NCBI RefSeq assembly: GCF_022763305.1 | Contig: NZ_JALEGT010000010.1 | Coordinates: 82,598 to 146,597, forward strand | Direction of reading: 5' to 3' | Source of the DNA: Marivita sp. | GTDB lineage: Bacteria; Pseudomonadota; Alphaproteobacteria; Rhodobacterales; Rhodobacteraceae | Length of the DNA stretch: 64,000 nucleotides | Shown: one piece after another, positions 1-8,725 of the stretch | How positions within the stretch are numbered: position 1 is the stretch's first letter | How the letters are laid out: each line of letters starts with the position of its first letter | Position numbers and translations under genes: made by a program | Notes under the pieces: model-generated | Database searches by the model: none | What the model saw: the letters and a program-made list of their open reading frames with translations, nothing else | What the model was told of the DNA's origin: nothing

Positions 1-1
1 C

Positions 2-88
2 CGCCTCCTGTCCGCTCTGGTCTGCCGGTCACTGACCGAGCGCGCGCCAGAGATCACCGTTCTGGGAGACGTGTCGCGCGAGGTTTGA
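2..88 (+). CDS. C-terminal tail of an unidentified gene (partial)
   Basis: An open frame enters from the left edge and stops with TGA at 86-88, leaving 28 residues ending in DVSREV. It converges with the next gene, whose stop lies 25 bases further on. This spacing and the ordinary codon use suggest the true end of a plus-strand gene. Too little is present to recognise a family. A second frame is also open here, so the call is tentative. Confidence 0.35.
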   Translation, partial: RLLSALVCRSLTERAPEITVLGDVSREV

Positions 89-112
89 CTGCCACCAAAC
101 GAAAGAGACCGG

Positions 113-1666
113 TCAGGCGTATCTCAGCAGCCGTTCGACGGTCTGGTCTCGACGGTTTCGGGTCGAGGATGCACCCTTGCGCCAGTCTTCGATGTTCTCG
201 AGAGATGCGGGCGCTTCGAAATCGAAGGGCACCTGAGACAAGTCGCTGTTCATCATCTCGATCAGTTCGAACACCGGCTGCGAGGCGCGGCGGCTGGTTT
301 CCGAAAACAGCAGGGACAGCGTGATCAGACGGCGGCTGTTGTAGGGCGAGATGTAGAAATTGCGCCAGATCGCGGGAAACAGCGTCCCGATCGACGAATT
401 GGAATACACCTCGAGGAACATGAAATCAGCGGCCTTTTCCATGGCGGCCTCCGGCAGGGTTGCCTGCCAAGCCAGGAAATCATCACGGAAGCGGTCGGCC
501 ACCTCCTTGGTGAAGTCGGCGCGCGGAACGACCAGAAGACGCTCGATCTGCCAATCCGGATCGCGCCATTCATTCTTGGGCCGGAATACGTAAACCGCAC
601 GCAGCAGATCGGTCTGATGCCCCCGCAGGATGACGTTGCCTTCGGTCACGCCTTGAAACACGCCGTTCTGATACTCCTTTGGCGCAGCCGCGGGGGCCCC
701 GTAGGTGAGCTCGAACGCATGCTGGTTCAGGCGCACGTCGCGCCGCGCAATCCCGAAATCGCGCCGGTCATGGACCTCGTGTTCGACATCGCAAACGCGG
801 CACAGCTCGGCGGCGATGGCAGCATCGCGCCGGGTCGCGTAGTTGTTGATGTGGGTGTAGACCTGACCGATCTTGCCCAGATGGTCACCGGCAAAACCGA
901 GTATCAGTCGGCTGTCCATCCCGCCGGACACCGGTAGCGAACAGGGGTAATCCTGCACGATGGCGCCGATATTGGCCCGCGCGGTCCGGATGATCTCGTC
1001 ATAGACGGCGGTTGGGTCACTTGGCTCCGGCGTGAAGCGCACATCGCGCGGCCAGAACCGCGTGGGCTCAAGCGTGTCGAGATCAAGATACATGTTCGGA
1101 TTGAGCCGGTGCACGCCCTCATCAGCCGTGTGAAACAGCGTCAGCTTGCCAGCCCGGTTGCGGATCACATCGAAGTCGTATTTCGGATGCGGCCGAAGCG
1201 TCCTTTTGAGCGCCAGCAAAGTCGAAGAGGCGACGTAGCCGTCCTCGGGATTGTAGACCGCGCCGATCATGCCGACGGGATCTGTGTAGAGCCGTGACTG
1301 ACCTCGGGCCTGAACAACAAAGGCATATCGGCCCGCCGCGTCGTCGAGCAGGGATTCGAACTGGTTCCAGAAACGTGTCGAGCTGCTCTTGAAAGGCAGT
1401 TTCAGCGCGTCGGTGCCGTGCTCGGCCTTGGTGCCGACGGCGATACCCAGAACATAGCCCACCGTCTTGCCCGCCGCATCGCGCAGGTCGCGCAGTGGCA
1501 GATCCTGACCGCAATACAGGTTGAGACGGCCCAACCGGCGCGCGGTGAAACCGTCAAGCGCCTCGTCCGCGCGTGAAATGACGTACTGATACCGGAACCG
1601 GTTCTGGAAAGGACCATACCGATAGTTCCATTGCTGCTGTGCCTGAAACATGCCCGCCTGCCACAT
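113..1666 (-). CDS. Asparagine-synthase-like ATP pyrophosphatase (N-type)
   Basis: A protein of about 517 residues. The central PP-loop SGGMDSR (about residues 247-253) is the ATP-binding signature of asparagine synthetase and related amide- or lactam-forming enzymes, which adenylate a carboxylate and add ammonia or an amine. The N-terminal half (with RLYTDPVGMIGAVY) resembles the glutaminase-like fold of AsnB, but there is no Cys at position 2, so glutamine is probably not hydrolysed there. ATG at 1666 is preferred over an in-frame start at 1795 because the added 43 residues are Cys-rich and unlike the family; ATG at 1651 is also possible. It stands alone, upstream of tRNA-Ala and convergent with the gene at the left edge. 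The real substrate is unknown; a role in polysaccharide or metabolite amidation is only a guess. Confidence 0.75.
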   Translation of the reverse strand: MWQAGMFQAQQQWNYRYGPFQNRFRYQYVISRADEALDGFTARRLGRLNLYCGQDLPLRDLRDAAGKTVGYVLGIAVGTKAEHGTDALKLPFKSSSTRFWNQFESLLDDAAGRYAFVVQARGQSRLYTDPVGMIGAVYNPEDGYVASSTLLALKRTLRPHPKYDFDVIRNRAGKLTLFHTADEGVHRLNPNMYLDLDTLEPTRFWPRDVRFTPEPSDPTAVYDEIIRTARANIGAIVQDYPCSLPVSGGMDSRLILGFAGDHLGKIGQVYTHINNYATRRDAAIAAELCRVCDVEHEVHDRRDFGIARRDVRLNQHAFELTYGAPAAAPKEYQNGVFQGVTEGNVILRGHQTDLLRAVYVFRPKNEWRDPDWQIERLLVVPRADFTKEVADRFRDDFLAWQATLPEAAMEKAADFMFLEVYSNSSIGTLFPAIWRNFYISPYNSRRLITLSLLFSETSRRASQPVFELIEMMNSDLSQVPFDFEAPASLENIEDWRKGASSTRNRRDQTVERLLRYA

Positions 1667-1883
1667 GTTGTGTTTTTTGCAGTGAGTCTGACACAGTGAT
1701 TCGTTTTGGCAAATGGCTGATTCGACTCCGTCGGAGCAAATCATCGGCGCTGTGTGATTGGATACACGGTCATATGGCCTGCAGACCGGGACCAATCGTC
1801 TGAATCCGACTGCACCAGCTTTGCCGACAGAGCGCTACAGACAACAGTCTAGCCGAGCGGTTTGTTTCAGGATGCAGGGAATT

Positions 1884-1959
<76 letters not shown>

Positions 1960-2027
1960 GTTTGTGCGCGTTCCATTACGCAATGCCGGGGGCGGGATCA
2001 AGCGTGATTCCGCCCCTTTGGCAGAAA

Positions 2028-2345
2028 TTAATCGTCGTCGTTGCCTGCGACATCCGCGATGTCGTCCAGCGAGACGTTGTCGTCATCATCATCCTCGAGA
2101 ACATCATCGTCTTCGAGTTCGACATCGACATCATCATCTTCCAGAACATCGACATCATCGTCGACATCCATCTTCATCTTGTTCTGACGGTCTTCGGCAT
2201 CCGCCGCGATCATGCGGGTCTTGCCGGTGTCAATCTCGACCACCTCGCCGGTATACGGGCTGATGATCGGAGTCTGGTTCAGGTCATAAAAACGCTTTCC
2301 CGTCGTCGGGCAAACGCGTTTGACGCCCCATTCTTCCTTGGGCAT
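2028..2345 (-). CDS. FYDLN_acid / TIGR02300 family protein
   Basis: A 105-residue protein. The N-terminal 45 residues hold the family core with KRVCPTTGKRFYDLN and PYTGEV, a rubredoxin-like short beta module common in alphaproteobacteria but without known function. From about residue 60 the chain becomes a nearly pure Asp/Glu/Val tail (runs such as DDDVDVLEDDD), built from repeated GAC/GAT/GTC codons, so the DNA is low-complexity too. Its start lies 104 bases from the divergent metallopeptidase gene, and tRNA-Ala follows on the same strand. Family assignment is firm; the role is unknown. Confidence 0.93.
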   Translation of the reverse strand: MPKEEWGVKRVCPTTGKRFYDLNQTPIISPYTGEVVEIDTGKTRMIAADAEDRQNKMKMDVDDDVDVLEDDDVDVELEDDDVLEDDDDDNVSLDDIADVAGNDDD

Positions 2346-2449
2346 GGGAGATCCCCTTTATTGCGTGGTCATATCGACAATCTGCGCCAACTGCCATAAC
2401 ACCGGAGCGGTGTCAAAGGCTTTGCGGCACGGATCACATCGAGCGGCAT

Positions 2450-3142
2450 ATGGGCGTCAGAACCTTTCCCGGCAACCCCGGGATTCCGTTGAAACTGCGC
2501 AAGAACGCACAGGCTCGCCGCATGACGCTGCGGATCTCCCGGGTCGATGGTGCGGTGACGCTGACGGTGCCGCGCGGCGTGTCTGAACGCGAGGCGTTGG
2601 CGTTTGCGGCTGAAAAGCAGGACTGGGTGATCGGGCACCTGTCCAAGCAATCGGTTCCCGAACAGGTCGGGCCGGGACAGTCCCTGAGCGTTGCCGAGCA
2701 GTTGTTTTCCATCGAAGAGGGAAGCGGAGCGCGGCTGAGGGTCGACGGCAATCGAATTCTTCTGTCGCAGCCTGTCGAGCGCGGGCGCGTCCACTTGCTG
2801 GCCTGGCTCAAGGAACAGGCCCGCGCGGAACTGACCCGCGCCTGTGACCGGTATTCGGGCCAACTTGGCCGCCGTTATACCCGTCTGACGCTGCGCGACA
2901 CGCGGTCCCGCTGGGGCTCGTGTTCGTCGGCAGGGGCGCTGATGTTCTCGTGGCGGCTGATCCTCGCGCCCCGGCACGTGCTCGATTACGTGGCGGCGCA
3001 TGAAGTGGCGCATCTGCAGGAAATGAATCACTCCGCTTCGTTCTGGCAGGTTGTCCACGACCTTTACGGTCCGCATCAGGAGGCGCGCGACTGGCTGCGG
3101 CAAGACGGCCCGGGCCTGCATCGCTATCGGTTTGGTGCTTGA
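2450..3142 (+). CDS. YgjP-like (DUF45/M48-type) metallopeptidase
   Basis: A 230-residue protein. The zinc site HEVAH (residues 184-188) with a third ligand in NHSASFW (His194) is the pattern of the YgjP/SprT-like DUF45 family of putative metalloproteases. TRSRWGSCS (about 151-159) is the other family hallmark. No signal peptide is visible, so it should be cytoplasmic. It diverges from the TIGR02300 gene and is followed after 30 bases by a GntR regulator on the same strand. Start and length fit the family. Substrates are not known. Confidence 0.92.
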   Translation: MGVRTFPGNPGIPLKLRKNAQARRMTLRISRVDGAVTLTVPRGVSEREALAFAAEKQDWVIGHLSKQSVPEQVGPGQSLSVAEQLFSIEEGSGARLRVDGNRILLSQPVERGRVHLLAWLKEQARAELTRACDRYSGQLGRRYTRLTLRDTRSRWGSCSSAGALMFSWRLILAPRHVLDYVAAHEVAHLQEMNHSASFWQVVHDLYGPHQEARDWLRQDGPGLHRYRFGA

Positions 3143-3172
3143 CCCGTTCCGCCGCTGTGATCACATTCCGGC

Positions 3173-3823
3173 ATGAGCGTCCTGAACCGTCCCACCGAAC
3201 CCACCCTGTCCGCGCATGACCGCGTCTACCGCGGTTTGCGGAACCGCATCATGTTCGGGCAGATGTCGCCGGGCGAACAATTGACGCTGCGCGGCGTGGC
3301 GCGGGACTTTGACGTCTCCATGACCCCCGCGCGTGAGGCGTTCCAGAGGCTGGTTGCCGAAGGTGCGCTGTCGATGTCGGCCTCGGGGCGGGTGTCCACG
3401 CCCGAACTGTCGAACGACCGGATCGAGGAATTGGCCGCCCTGCGCGCACTGCTCGAAGTCGAACTGGCGAGCCGCGCGCTGCCGCGTGCGCACCTTGCGC
3501 TGATCGACCGCCTGCAGGTGATCAACGGCACGATTTCGGATGCGATCTCGAACCGGGATGCATCGGGATATATCCGCACCAATCTCGATTTCCACCGGAC
3601 GCTCTATCTGCGGGCGCAGGCTCCGGCGATGCTGGCCATGGCCGAACAGGTCTGGCTGCAGCTTGGGCCGACAATGCGCGCGCTTTACGGACGGTTGCGC
3701 CGCACCGAGGCGCCGCAATACCACCGTCTGATCGTGGCAGCATTGAAGGCCGGGGACGAACCCGGCCTTCGTCTGGCCGTCCGGTCAGATGTCACGCAAG
3801 GGCTGCGCCTGCTGACCGGGTGA
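3173..3823 (+). CDS. GntR family transcriptional regulator, FCD (FadR) subfamily
   Basis: A 216-residue protein. The N-terminal winged helix (residues 10-75) carries the GntR pattern VYRGLRNRIMFGQMSPGEQL followed by DVSMTPAREAFQRL. The C-terminal all-helical FCD domain (about 85-210) has the spaced Asp and His residues that usually bind a metal and an organic-acid ligand. It sits behind the metallopeptidase gene and converges on the stress protein, with 8 bases between the stops. No catabolic genes adjoin it, so the effector and targets cannot be inferred. Confidence 0.92.
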   Translation: MSVLNRPTEPTLSAHDRVYRGLRNRIMFGQMSPGEQLTLRGVARDFDVSMTPAREAFQRLVAEGALSMSASGRVSTPELSNDRIEELAALRALLEVELASRALPRAHLALIDRLQVINGTISDAISNRDASGYIRTNLDFHRTLYLRAQAPAMLAMAEQVWLQLGPTMRALYGRLRRTEAPQYHRLIVAALKAGDEPGLRLAVRSDVTQGLRLLTG

Positions 3824-3831
3824 TCCGGCGC

Positions 3832-4671
3832 TTAGTGCGCCATGAACACCGGCACTTCGCAGGTTTCCAGCATGTTGCGTGTCGCGCCACCCAGGATCGC
3901 TTCGCGGAAGCGGGAATGGCCGTAGGCGCCCATGACCACCATGTCGGCGCTGATGTCGGTGACGTGACGTCGCATCACGTCGGACACGCGCGGCATCGTC
4001 TTGGACAGAACGTCGATTTCGACCTTTACCCCATGACGGGCGAGAAACTGCGACAGCTGTCCGCCGGGATCGGACCGGGTCGGCCCATGTTTCGGCGGGT
4101 CGATGACGACGATATGGACGGATTGCGCCGCACTCAGGAAGGGCAGGGCACTGCGCACGGCGCGAAGCGCTTCGGCGCTTTCGTTCCAGCCGATGGCCAC
4201 CTTCTGCGGCTGCTTCAACTCCGGTCCGGTATCGGGCAGGACGATCACGGGGGATTGTCCCTCGAACAAGGCCCCTTCGACCACCGGTTCAAGTTCGATT
4301 CCGCGGTCCTCGCCATAGGGGCGGGGCACGATCGCAAGATCGGCGAACCGCGCGTGCGACGCGACGAATCGCGCCACGTCGGCCAATTGGCAGACCGCTT
4401 CCGTCACGCCCCAGCGAAGGCCGGACGTGTCCATCTGCGCCTTGGCGGCGGTGGCCAGTTCGGATGCGTCCTCGCGCGCCTGATGCAGCGTTTCCTGAAG
4501 CACGGCGGCGTTCATGCCTGCGTAGTAGTACCCGGTTTGCGTGCGATCGACGCCGATGCACAGCACGTCGAGATGGGCATCCAGCGCACCGGCCATGGAG
4601 ATGGCCTGCGCAAGTGTCTCGGTCAGATGGGCCGGATCGGTAACGGCGGCCAGGATCGTTTTATAAGACAT
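3832..4671 (-). CDS. Universal stress protein, tandem Usp domains
   Basis: A 279-residue protein, about twice the length of a single UspA, with two Usp folds. The second ends in GAYGHSRFREAILGGATR (about 248-265), the G-x2-G-x9-G(S/T)-type ATP-binding motif. The first domain lacks a clear copy. It is transcribed away from ccoN and shares the 200-base intergenic region with the FNR box at 4768, so FnrL could regulate both directions. A role in low-oxygen stress is inferred from this context. Confidence 0.92.
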   Translation of the reverse strand: MSYKTILAAVTDPAHLTETLAQAISMAGALDAHLDVLCIGVDRTQTGYYYAGMNAAVLQETLHQAREDASELATAAKAQMDTSGLRWGVTEAVCQLADVARFVASHARFADLAIVPRPYGEDRGIELEPVVEGALFEGQSPVIVLPDTGPELKQPQKVAIGWNESAEALRAVRSALPFLSAAQSVHIVVIDPPKHGPTRSDPGGQLSQFLARHGVKVEIDVLSKTMPRVSDVMRRHVTDISADMVVMGAYGHSRFREAILGGATRNMLETCEVPVFMAH

Positions 4672-4767
4672 GTCGGGCTCCCTTAGGTGAATTTCCCTCT
4701 ATCGCCACCATCGGACGAAGTCACGTGGTGGCGCTTTGACACCCATCAAACAAGTCCCGCAATTCTA

Positions 4768-4781
4768 TTGATGCAGATCAA
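4768..4781. promoter_or_regulatory. FNR/FnrL box upstream of ccoN
   Basis: TTGATGCAGATCAA matches the FNR consensus TTGAT-N4-ATCAA at every position. It lies 93 bases before the ccoN start and 97 bases before the divergent stress-protein start. An FnrL gene is present in the window, so oxygen-responsive control of one or both genes is likely. Confidence 0.9.
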
Positions 4782-4873
4782 GGATAGGTTTCGCCAAGTC
4801 TCGCATTAAGGGCCCAGTCTGAAAACCGCCTGTGCGGCAGCCGAATCGTGCAGGTAAGACGAAGGGACAAAAA

Positions 4874-6484
4874 ATGTTGAACTATATCAAGCTGATCGTG
4901 CTTGGCTTGATCACGCTTTTCGCGATGATCGCAGCAAGCTATGCGCGCGATTTGGCCTATCAGGTTCACGCCATTCTCGTCATGGCGGTATCTGCAGGGC
5001 TCTTTCTCTGGACGCTGCGCAACACCGATGAACCGGTGCCGGCGTCCGTTCTGGAAACAAGTTATATGGACGGGGTGATCCGCTACGGCGTGATCGCAAC
5101 GGCCTTCTGGGGCGTCGTCGGGTTCCTGGTCGGAACCTTCATCGCGTTCCAGCTGGCCTTCCCGGCTCTGAATTTCGATTGGGCCCAAGGGTACATGAAT
5201 TTCGGGCGTCTGCGTCCGTTGCACACCTCGGCGGTGATCTTTGCATTCGGCGGTAACGCGCTGATCGCGACATCGTTCTACGTGGTGCAGCGCACAAGCG
5301 CGGCACGCCTTTGGGGCGGCAATCTCGGCTGGTTCGTGTTCTGGGGGTACAACTTCTTCATCGTGCTGGCGGCAACCGGCTACCTGCTGGGCGCGACCCA
5401 GTCCAAGGAATATGCCGAGCCCGAATGGTATGTCGACCTGTGGCTGACCATCGTCTGGCTTGCGTATCTGGCGGTCTTCCTCGGCACGATCATCAAGCGC
5501 AAAGAGCCCCACATCTATGTGGCCAACTGGTTCTTTCTGTCCTTCATCGTCACGGTCGCGATGCTGCATGTGTTCAACAACCTCAGCATTCCGGTCTCGA
5601 TCTTCGGCTCCAAGTCGGTTCAGGTCTTCGCGGGCGTTCAGGACGCCATGGTTCAGTGGTGGTATGGCCACAACGCCGTGGGCTTCTTCCTGACCGCAGG
5701 CTTCCTGGGCATGATGTACTACTTCGTGCCGAAGCAGGCGGAACGTCCGGTCTTCAGCTACAAACTGTCGATCATCCACTTCTGGGCGCTGATCTTCCTG
5801 TATATCTGGGCCGGTCCGCACCACCTGCACTACACCGCTCTGCCGGACTGGGCCTCGACCCTCGGCATGGTGTTCTCGATCGTTCTGTGGATGCCCTCAT
5901 GGGGCGGCATGATCAACGGCCTGATGACACTGAGCGGCGCATGGGACAAGCTGCGCACCGACCCGGTCATCCGGATGATGGTGATCTCGCTTGGCTTCTA
6001 CGGCATGTCGACCTTCGAAGGTCCGATGATGTCGATCCGCGCGGTCAACTCGCTGTCGCACTACACCGACTGGACCATTGGTCACGTGCACTCGGGTGCG
6101 CTTGGCTGGAACGGTATGATCACCTTCGGTGCTCTGTACTTCCTCGTGCCCAAGCTCTGGAACCGTCAGCGGCTCTACAGCCTGAGCATGGTCAGCTGGC
6201 ACTTCTGGCTCGCCACCATCGGCATCATTCTCTACGCGGCCTCGATGTGGGTTACCGGGATCATGGAAGGCCTGATGTGGCGTGAAGTCGACGCAAACGG
6301 GTTCCTCGTGAACAGCTTTGCCGACACCGTGAGCGCGAAATTCCCGATGTACGTCGTACGTGCGCTGGGTGGGGTGATGTACGTCACCGGGGCGCTGATC
6401 ATGTGCTACAACCTGTGGATGACTGTGAAGCGCAGCCCGGCCAAAGATGCCGCGGTCTCGCCCGCAGCTGTCGCGGCCGAATAA
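4874..6484 (+). CDS. ccoN: cbb3-type cytochrome c oxidase subunit I
   Basis: A 536-residue polytopic membrane protein, the catalytic subunit of the high-affinity cbb3 oxidase that reduces O2 with electrons from CcoO/CcoP and pumps protons. Visible landmarks are [13 protein letters not shown] (haem b ligand, about residue 117), YGHNAVGF (CuB ligand region, 264-271), GPHHLHYT (further CuB ligands) and [11 protein letters not shown] near the C terminus. ATG 4874 is chosen because GAAGGGAC lies just upstream and the family starts at MLNYIKL; the GTG at 4832 would add 14 unlikely residues. It is the first gene of ccoNOQP, 93 bases behind a perfect FNR box. Confidence 0.98.
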   Translation: MLNYIKLIVLGLITLFAMIAASYARDLAYQVHAILVMAVSAGLFLWTLRNTDEPVPASVLETSYMDGVIRYGVIATAFWGVVGFLVGTFIAFQLAFPALNFDWAQGYMNFGRLRPLHTSAVIFAFGGNALIATSFYVVQRTSAARLWGGNLGWFVFWGYNFFIVLAATGYLLGATQSKEYAEPEWYVDLWLTIVWLAYLAVFLGTIIKRKEPHIYVANWFFLSFIVTVAMLHVFNNLSIPVSIFGSKSVQVFAGVQDAMVQWWYGHNAVGFFLTAGFLGMMYYFVPKQAERPVFSYKLSIIHFWALIFLYIWAGPHHLHYTALPDWASTLGMVFSIVLWMPSWGGMINGLMTLSGAWDKLRTDPVIRMMVISLGFYGMSTFEGPMMSIRAVNSLSHYTDWTIGHVHSGALGWNGMITFGALYFLVPKLWNRQRLYSLSMVSWHFWLATIGIILYAASMWVTGIMEGLMWREVDANGFLVNSFADTVSAKFPMYVVRALGGVMYVTGALIMCYNLWMTVKRSPAKDAAVSPAAVAAE

Positions 6485-6497
6485 GGAGGCTTGGACA

Positions 6498-7226
6498 ATG
6501 GGTATTCTTGACAAGCATAAGGTACTTGAAACCAACGCGACGCTCTTGCTGGTCTGCAGCTTCCTCGTCGTGACCATCGGCGGTCTGGTGCAGATCGTGC
6601 CGCTCTTCTATCTCGAAAATACCATCGAAGAGGTCGAGGGCATGCGTCCCTACACACCTCTCGAATTGGCGGGGCGGAACGTTTATCTGCGCGAGGGCTG
6701 CTATGTCTGCCACAGCCAGATGATCCGTCCGATGCGCGACGAGGTCGAACGCTATGGCCACTACAGCCTTGCGGCAGAGTCGATGTACGACCACCCGTTC
6801 CAGTGGGGCTCCAAGCGGACAGGGCCGGACCTTGCCCGCGTCGGAGGCCGCTACTCGGACGACTGGCATGTGGATCACCTTCGTGACCCGCAGTCCGTTG
6901 TTCCGGAATCGGTGATGCCGAAATACGGCTTCCTCGAAGCGACGCTGCTGGAGGGCGAACATATCGGCGACATCATGTCGACCAACGCCTTCGTCGGTGT
7001 GCCTTACACCAGCGACATGATCGAAGCCGCGCGCGAAGACTTCCGGGCGCAGGCCGACCCGGACAGCGATTTCGACGGATTGCTTGAGCGCTACGGCGAG
7101 AACGTCAATGTCCGCAACTTTGACGGCCAGCCAGGCGTTTCGGAGGCAGATGCGTTGATTGCCTATCTGCAGGTGCTGGGGACGATGGTCGACTTCTCGA
7201 CCTTCACCCCGGACGCAAGCCGCTGA
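6498..7226 (+). CDS. ccoO: cbb3-type cytochrome c oxidase subunit II (mono-haem)
   Basis: A 242-residue protein with one N-terminal membrane anchor (about 17-37) and a periplasmic cytochrome domain. The haem c motif CYVCH is at residues 68-72; the distal Met is probably in ESVMPKYGF. It passes electrons from CcoP to CcoN. AAGGAGG seven bases before ATG 6498 fixes the start 13 bases after ccoN. Length and motifs are typical. Confidence 0.98.
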   Translation: MGILDKHKVLETNATLLLVCSFLVVTIGGLVQIVPLFYLENTIEEVEGMRPYTPLELAGRNVYLREGCYVCHSQMIRPMRDEVERYGHYSLAAESMYDHPFQWGSKRTGPDLARVGGRYSDDWHVDHLRDPQSVVPESVMPKYGFLEATLLEGEHIGDIMSTNAFVGVPYTSDMIEAAREDFRAQADPDSDFDGLLERYGENVNVRNFDGQPGVSEADALIAYLQVLGTMVDFSTFTPDASR

Positions 7227-7237
7227 GGAGGAGTGAC

Positions 7238-7423
7238 ATGGAAACCTATTCACTTCTCCGGGAATTCGCAGACAGCTGGATGCTGCTGGTCCTGTTCCTG
7301 TTCTTTGTCGGGGTGATCCTTTGGGCCATCCGCCCCGGCAGCAACAAGACGCATCGCGACACAGCCAACATCCCGTTTCGCAATGAAGACAAACCCGCCG
7401 CATCCAAGGAGGCGAGGACATGA
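7238..7423 (+). CDS. ccoQ: cbb3-type oxidase small subunit CcoQ
   Basis: A 61-residue single-span membrane protein (hydrophobic segment about residues 13-31), followed by RPGSNK and a polar tail. CcoQ stabilises the cbb3 complex. It begins 11 bases after ccoO behind a GAGGAG ribosome site, and its stop overlaps the ccoP start (ATGA at 7420-7423), implying coupled translation. Confidence 0.95.
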   Translation: METYSLLREFADSWMLLVLFLFFVGVILWAIRPGSNKTHRDTANIPFRNEDKPAASKEART

Positions 7424-8292
7424 GCAAGAAGCAAGACGACGATCTTGATTACGAAACCACCGGTCACGAGTGGGACGGGATCAAGGAATACAACAAGCCC
7501 CTGCCGCGCTGGTGGCTGTGGACCTTCTACGCAACCATCGTCTGGGGTGTGCTCTACACGATCGCTTACCCCGCATGGCCGGGCATCAAGGAAGCCACAC
7601 CGGGCATCCTCGGGTTCTCGACGCGGGCGCAGGTGGCTGAAGAGATCGCGCGGTTCGAAGACGCCAACTCCGGCATCAACGCCCAGCTGGCCTCTGTCGA
7701 ACTGACCGAGATCGCGCAGGACGCAGATCTCAACCAGTACGCGCAGAACGCGGGTGCCGCGGTGTTCCGCACATGGTGTGCCCAGTGTCACGGATCGGGC
7801 GCGGCCGGTGCCAAGGGCTATCCGAACCTGCTGGACGACGACTGGCTCTGGGGCGGTGACATCGAGGCCATCCACACCACGATCACCCACGGGATCCGCA
7901 ACGAGGAAGACCCGGATGCGCGCTGGTCGCAGATGCCGGCCTTTGGTGACATGCTGGCCGAGGAAGAGATCAGCCAGGTTGTCAACTACGTGATGTCGCT
8001 CTCAGGTGAGCCGCAGGACGCCTCAATGGTGGCTGCCGGTGAGACCGTGTTCCTCGACAACTGCGCGGCCTGCCACATGGACGACGGCACTGGTGACCGC
8101 TTCCAGGGTGCGCCGAACCTGACGGATGCGATCTGGCTCTACGGTGGCGACTACGCGACCTTGACCGAGACAGTGACCTATTCGCGCTTTGGCGTGATGC
8201 CGCCGTGGTCGGACCGTCTGAGCGAAGCCGAAATCCGCGCTGTGGCCACCTATGTGCACGGATTGGGCGGGGGCGAAGCCTCGGTCGAATAA
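7420..8292 (+). CDS. ccoP: cbb3-type oxidase subunit III (di-haem)
   Basis: A 290-residue protein. The N-terminal segment contains [15 protein letters not shown], the family signature before the single membrane span (about 32-54). Two class I cytochrome c domains follow, with CAQCH at 120-124 and CAACH at 215-219. It accepts electrons from soluble or membrane-bound cytochrome c and feeds CcoO. It is the last gene of the operon, with hairpins immediately downstream. Confidence 0.98.
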   Translation: MSKKQDDDLDYETTGHEWDGIKEYNKPLPRWWLWTFYATIVWGVLYTIAYPAWPGIKEATPGILGFSTRAQVAEEIARFEDANSGINAQLASVELTEIAQDADLNQYAQNAGAAVFRTWCAQCHGSGAAGAKGYPNLLDDDWLWGGDIEAIHTTITHGIRNEEDPDARWSQMPAFGDMLAEEEISQVVNYVMSLSGEPQDASMVAAGETVFLDNCAACHMDDGTGDRFQGAPNLTDAIWLYGGDYATLTETVTYSRFGVMPPWSDRLSEAEIRAVATYVHGLGGGEASVE

Positions 8293-8300
8293 CACCAATA

Positions 8301-8325
8301 CCCCCGGGCCTTCGGGCCCGAGGGG
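8301..8325 (+). terminator. Hairpin after ccoP
   Basis: CCCC plus CGGGCC, a TTCG tetraloop, then GGCCCG and GGGG with one bulged A. It begins eight bases after the ccoP stop. No T run follows directly, so it may act as an mRNA-stabilising 3' end or with the second hairpin as a tandem terminator. Confidence 0.6.
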
Positions 8326-8327
8326 AC

Positions 8328-8379
8328 AGCGCCGGTTCCTCTTTCTGTTCGCGCGTTTCGAGGCACCGGCGCTTTTTCT
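8328..8379 (+). terminator. Rho-independent terminator of ccoNOQP
   Basis: AGCGCCGGT (8328-8336) pairs perfectly with ACCGGCGCT (8365-8373) across a 28-base loop and is followed by a run of five T then CT. This is the more classical of the two hairpins behind ccoP. Confidence 0.75.
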
Positions 8380-8388
8380 ACGGATGGT

Positions 8389-8490
8389 TTATTGCCACCT
8401 GCCACCGCGCCACGGCCACTGCCGGGCGCGGTCTTTGTTTGGCGGGTCCTGCCAAATCCGGGGCGGCAGATAGATCACGGGGTCGATCAT
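8389..8490 (-). CDS. Candidate micro-ORF, 33 residues, Trp/Pro/Arg-rich
   Basis: The frame starts at ATG 8490, overlapping the stop of the preceding micro-ORF in an ATGA junction, and ends with TAA at 8389-8391. The peptide begins MIDPVIYLPPRIWQDPP and is rich in Trp, Pro and Arg. No family is recognised. Support is limited to the tight coupling with the upstream micro-ORF and a location free of other genes. Confidence 0.4.
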   Translation of the reverse strand: MIDPVIYLPPRIWQDPPNKDRARQWPWRGGRWQ

Positions 8491-8627
8491 CTCCAATCCT
8501 CCCAACGCTTGGGTGCGGGCTGGTCGCTCAGCTCGTCGCGATACCACGTGCGTGTCGCGGCATCCTGCGACGTGGTCCCGGATACGCCGCTTGCCCGGAA
8601 GAACGTTTTTGCAAATGTAGCGAACAT
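8487..8627 (-). CDS. Candidate micro-ORF, 46 residues
   Basis: ATG 8627 is preceded by a good ribosome site, GAGGAG eight bases upstream. The product starts MFATFAKTFFRASG, continues with a short polar stretch and ends RWEDWR. The N-terminal 12 residues could form an amphipathic helix. It diverges from the LysR gene starting at 8726, and its stop overlaps the next micro-ORF. LysR regulators often control the divergent gene, which makes this a plausible expressed target. No family is recognised. Confidence 0.5.
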   Translation of the reverse strand: MFATFAKTFFRASGVSGTTSQDAATRTWYRDELSDQPAPKRWEDWR

Positions 8628-8725
8628 GTCGGTCTCCTCTGATCGCTGTGGTCCTGTGCTCATACTTGCGTTTCTGCGTGTCAGATGCGACTCAGGGATA
8701 AATTCAATGTGTAAGGTGAGATTAC

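Noticed and set aside
4832..4873. GTG start adding 14 residues to CcoN
   Set aside because: A proper ribosome site and the family N terminus point to ATG 4874.
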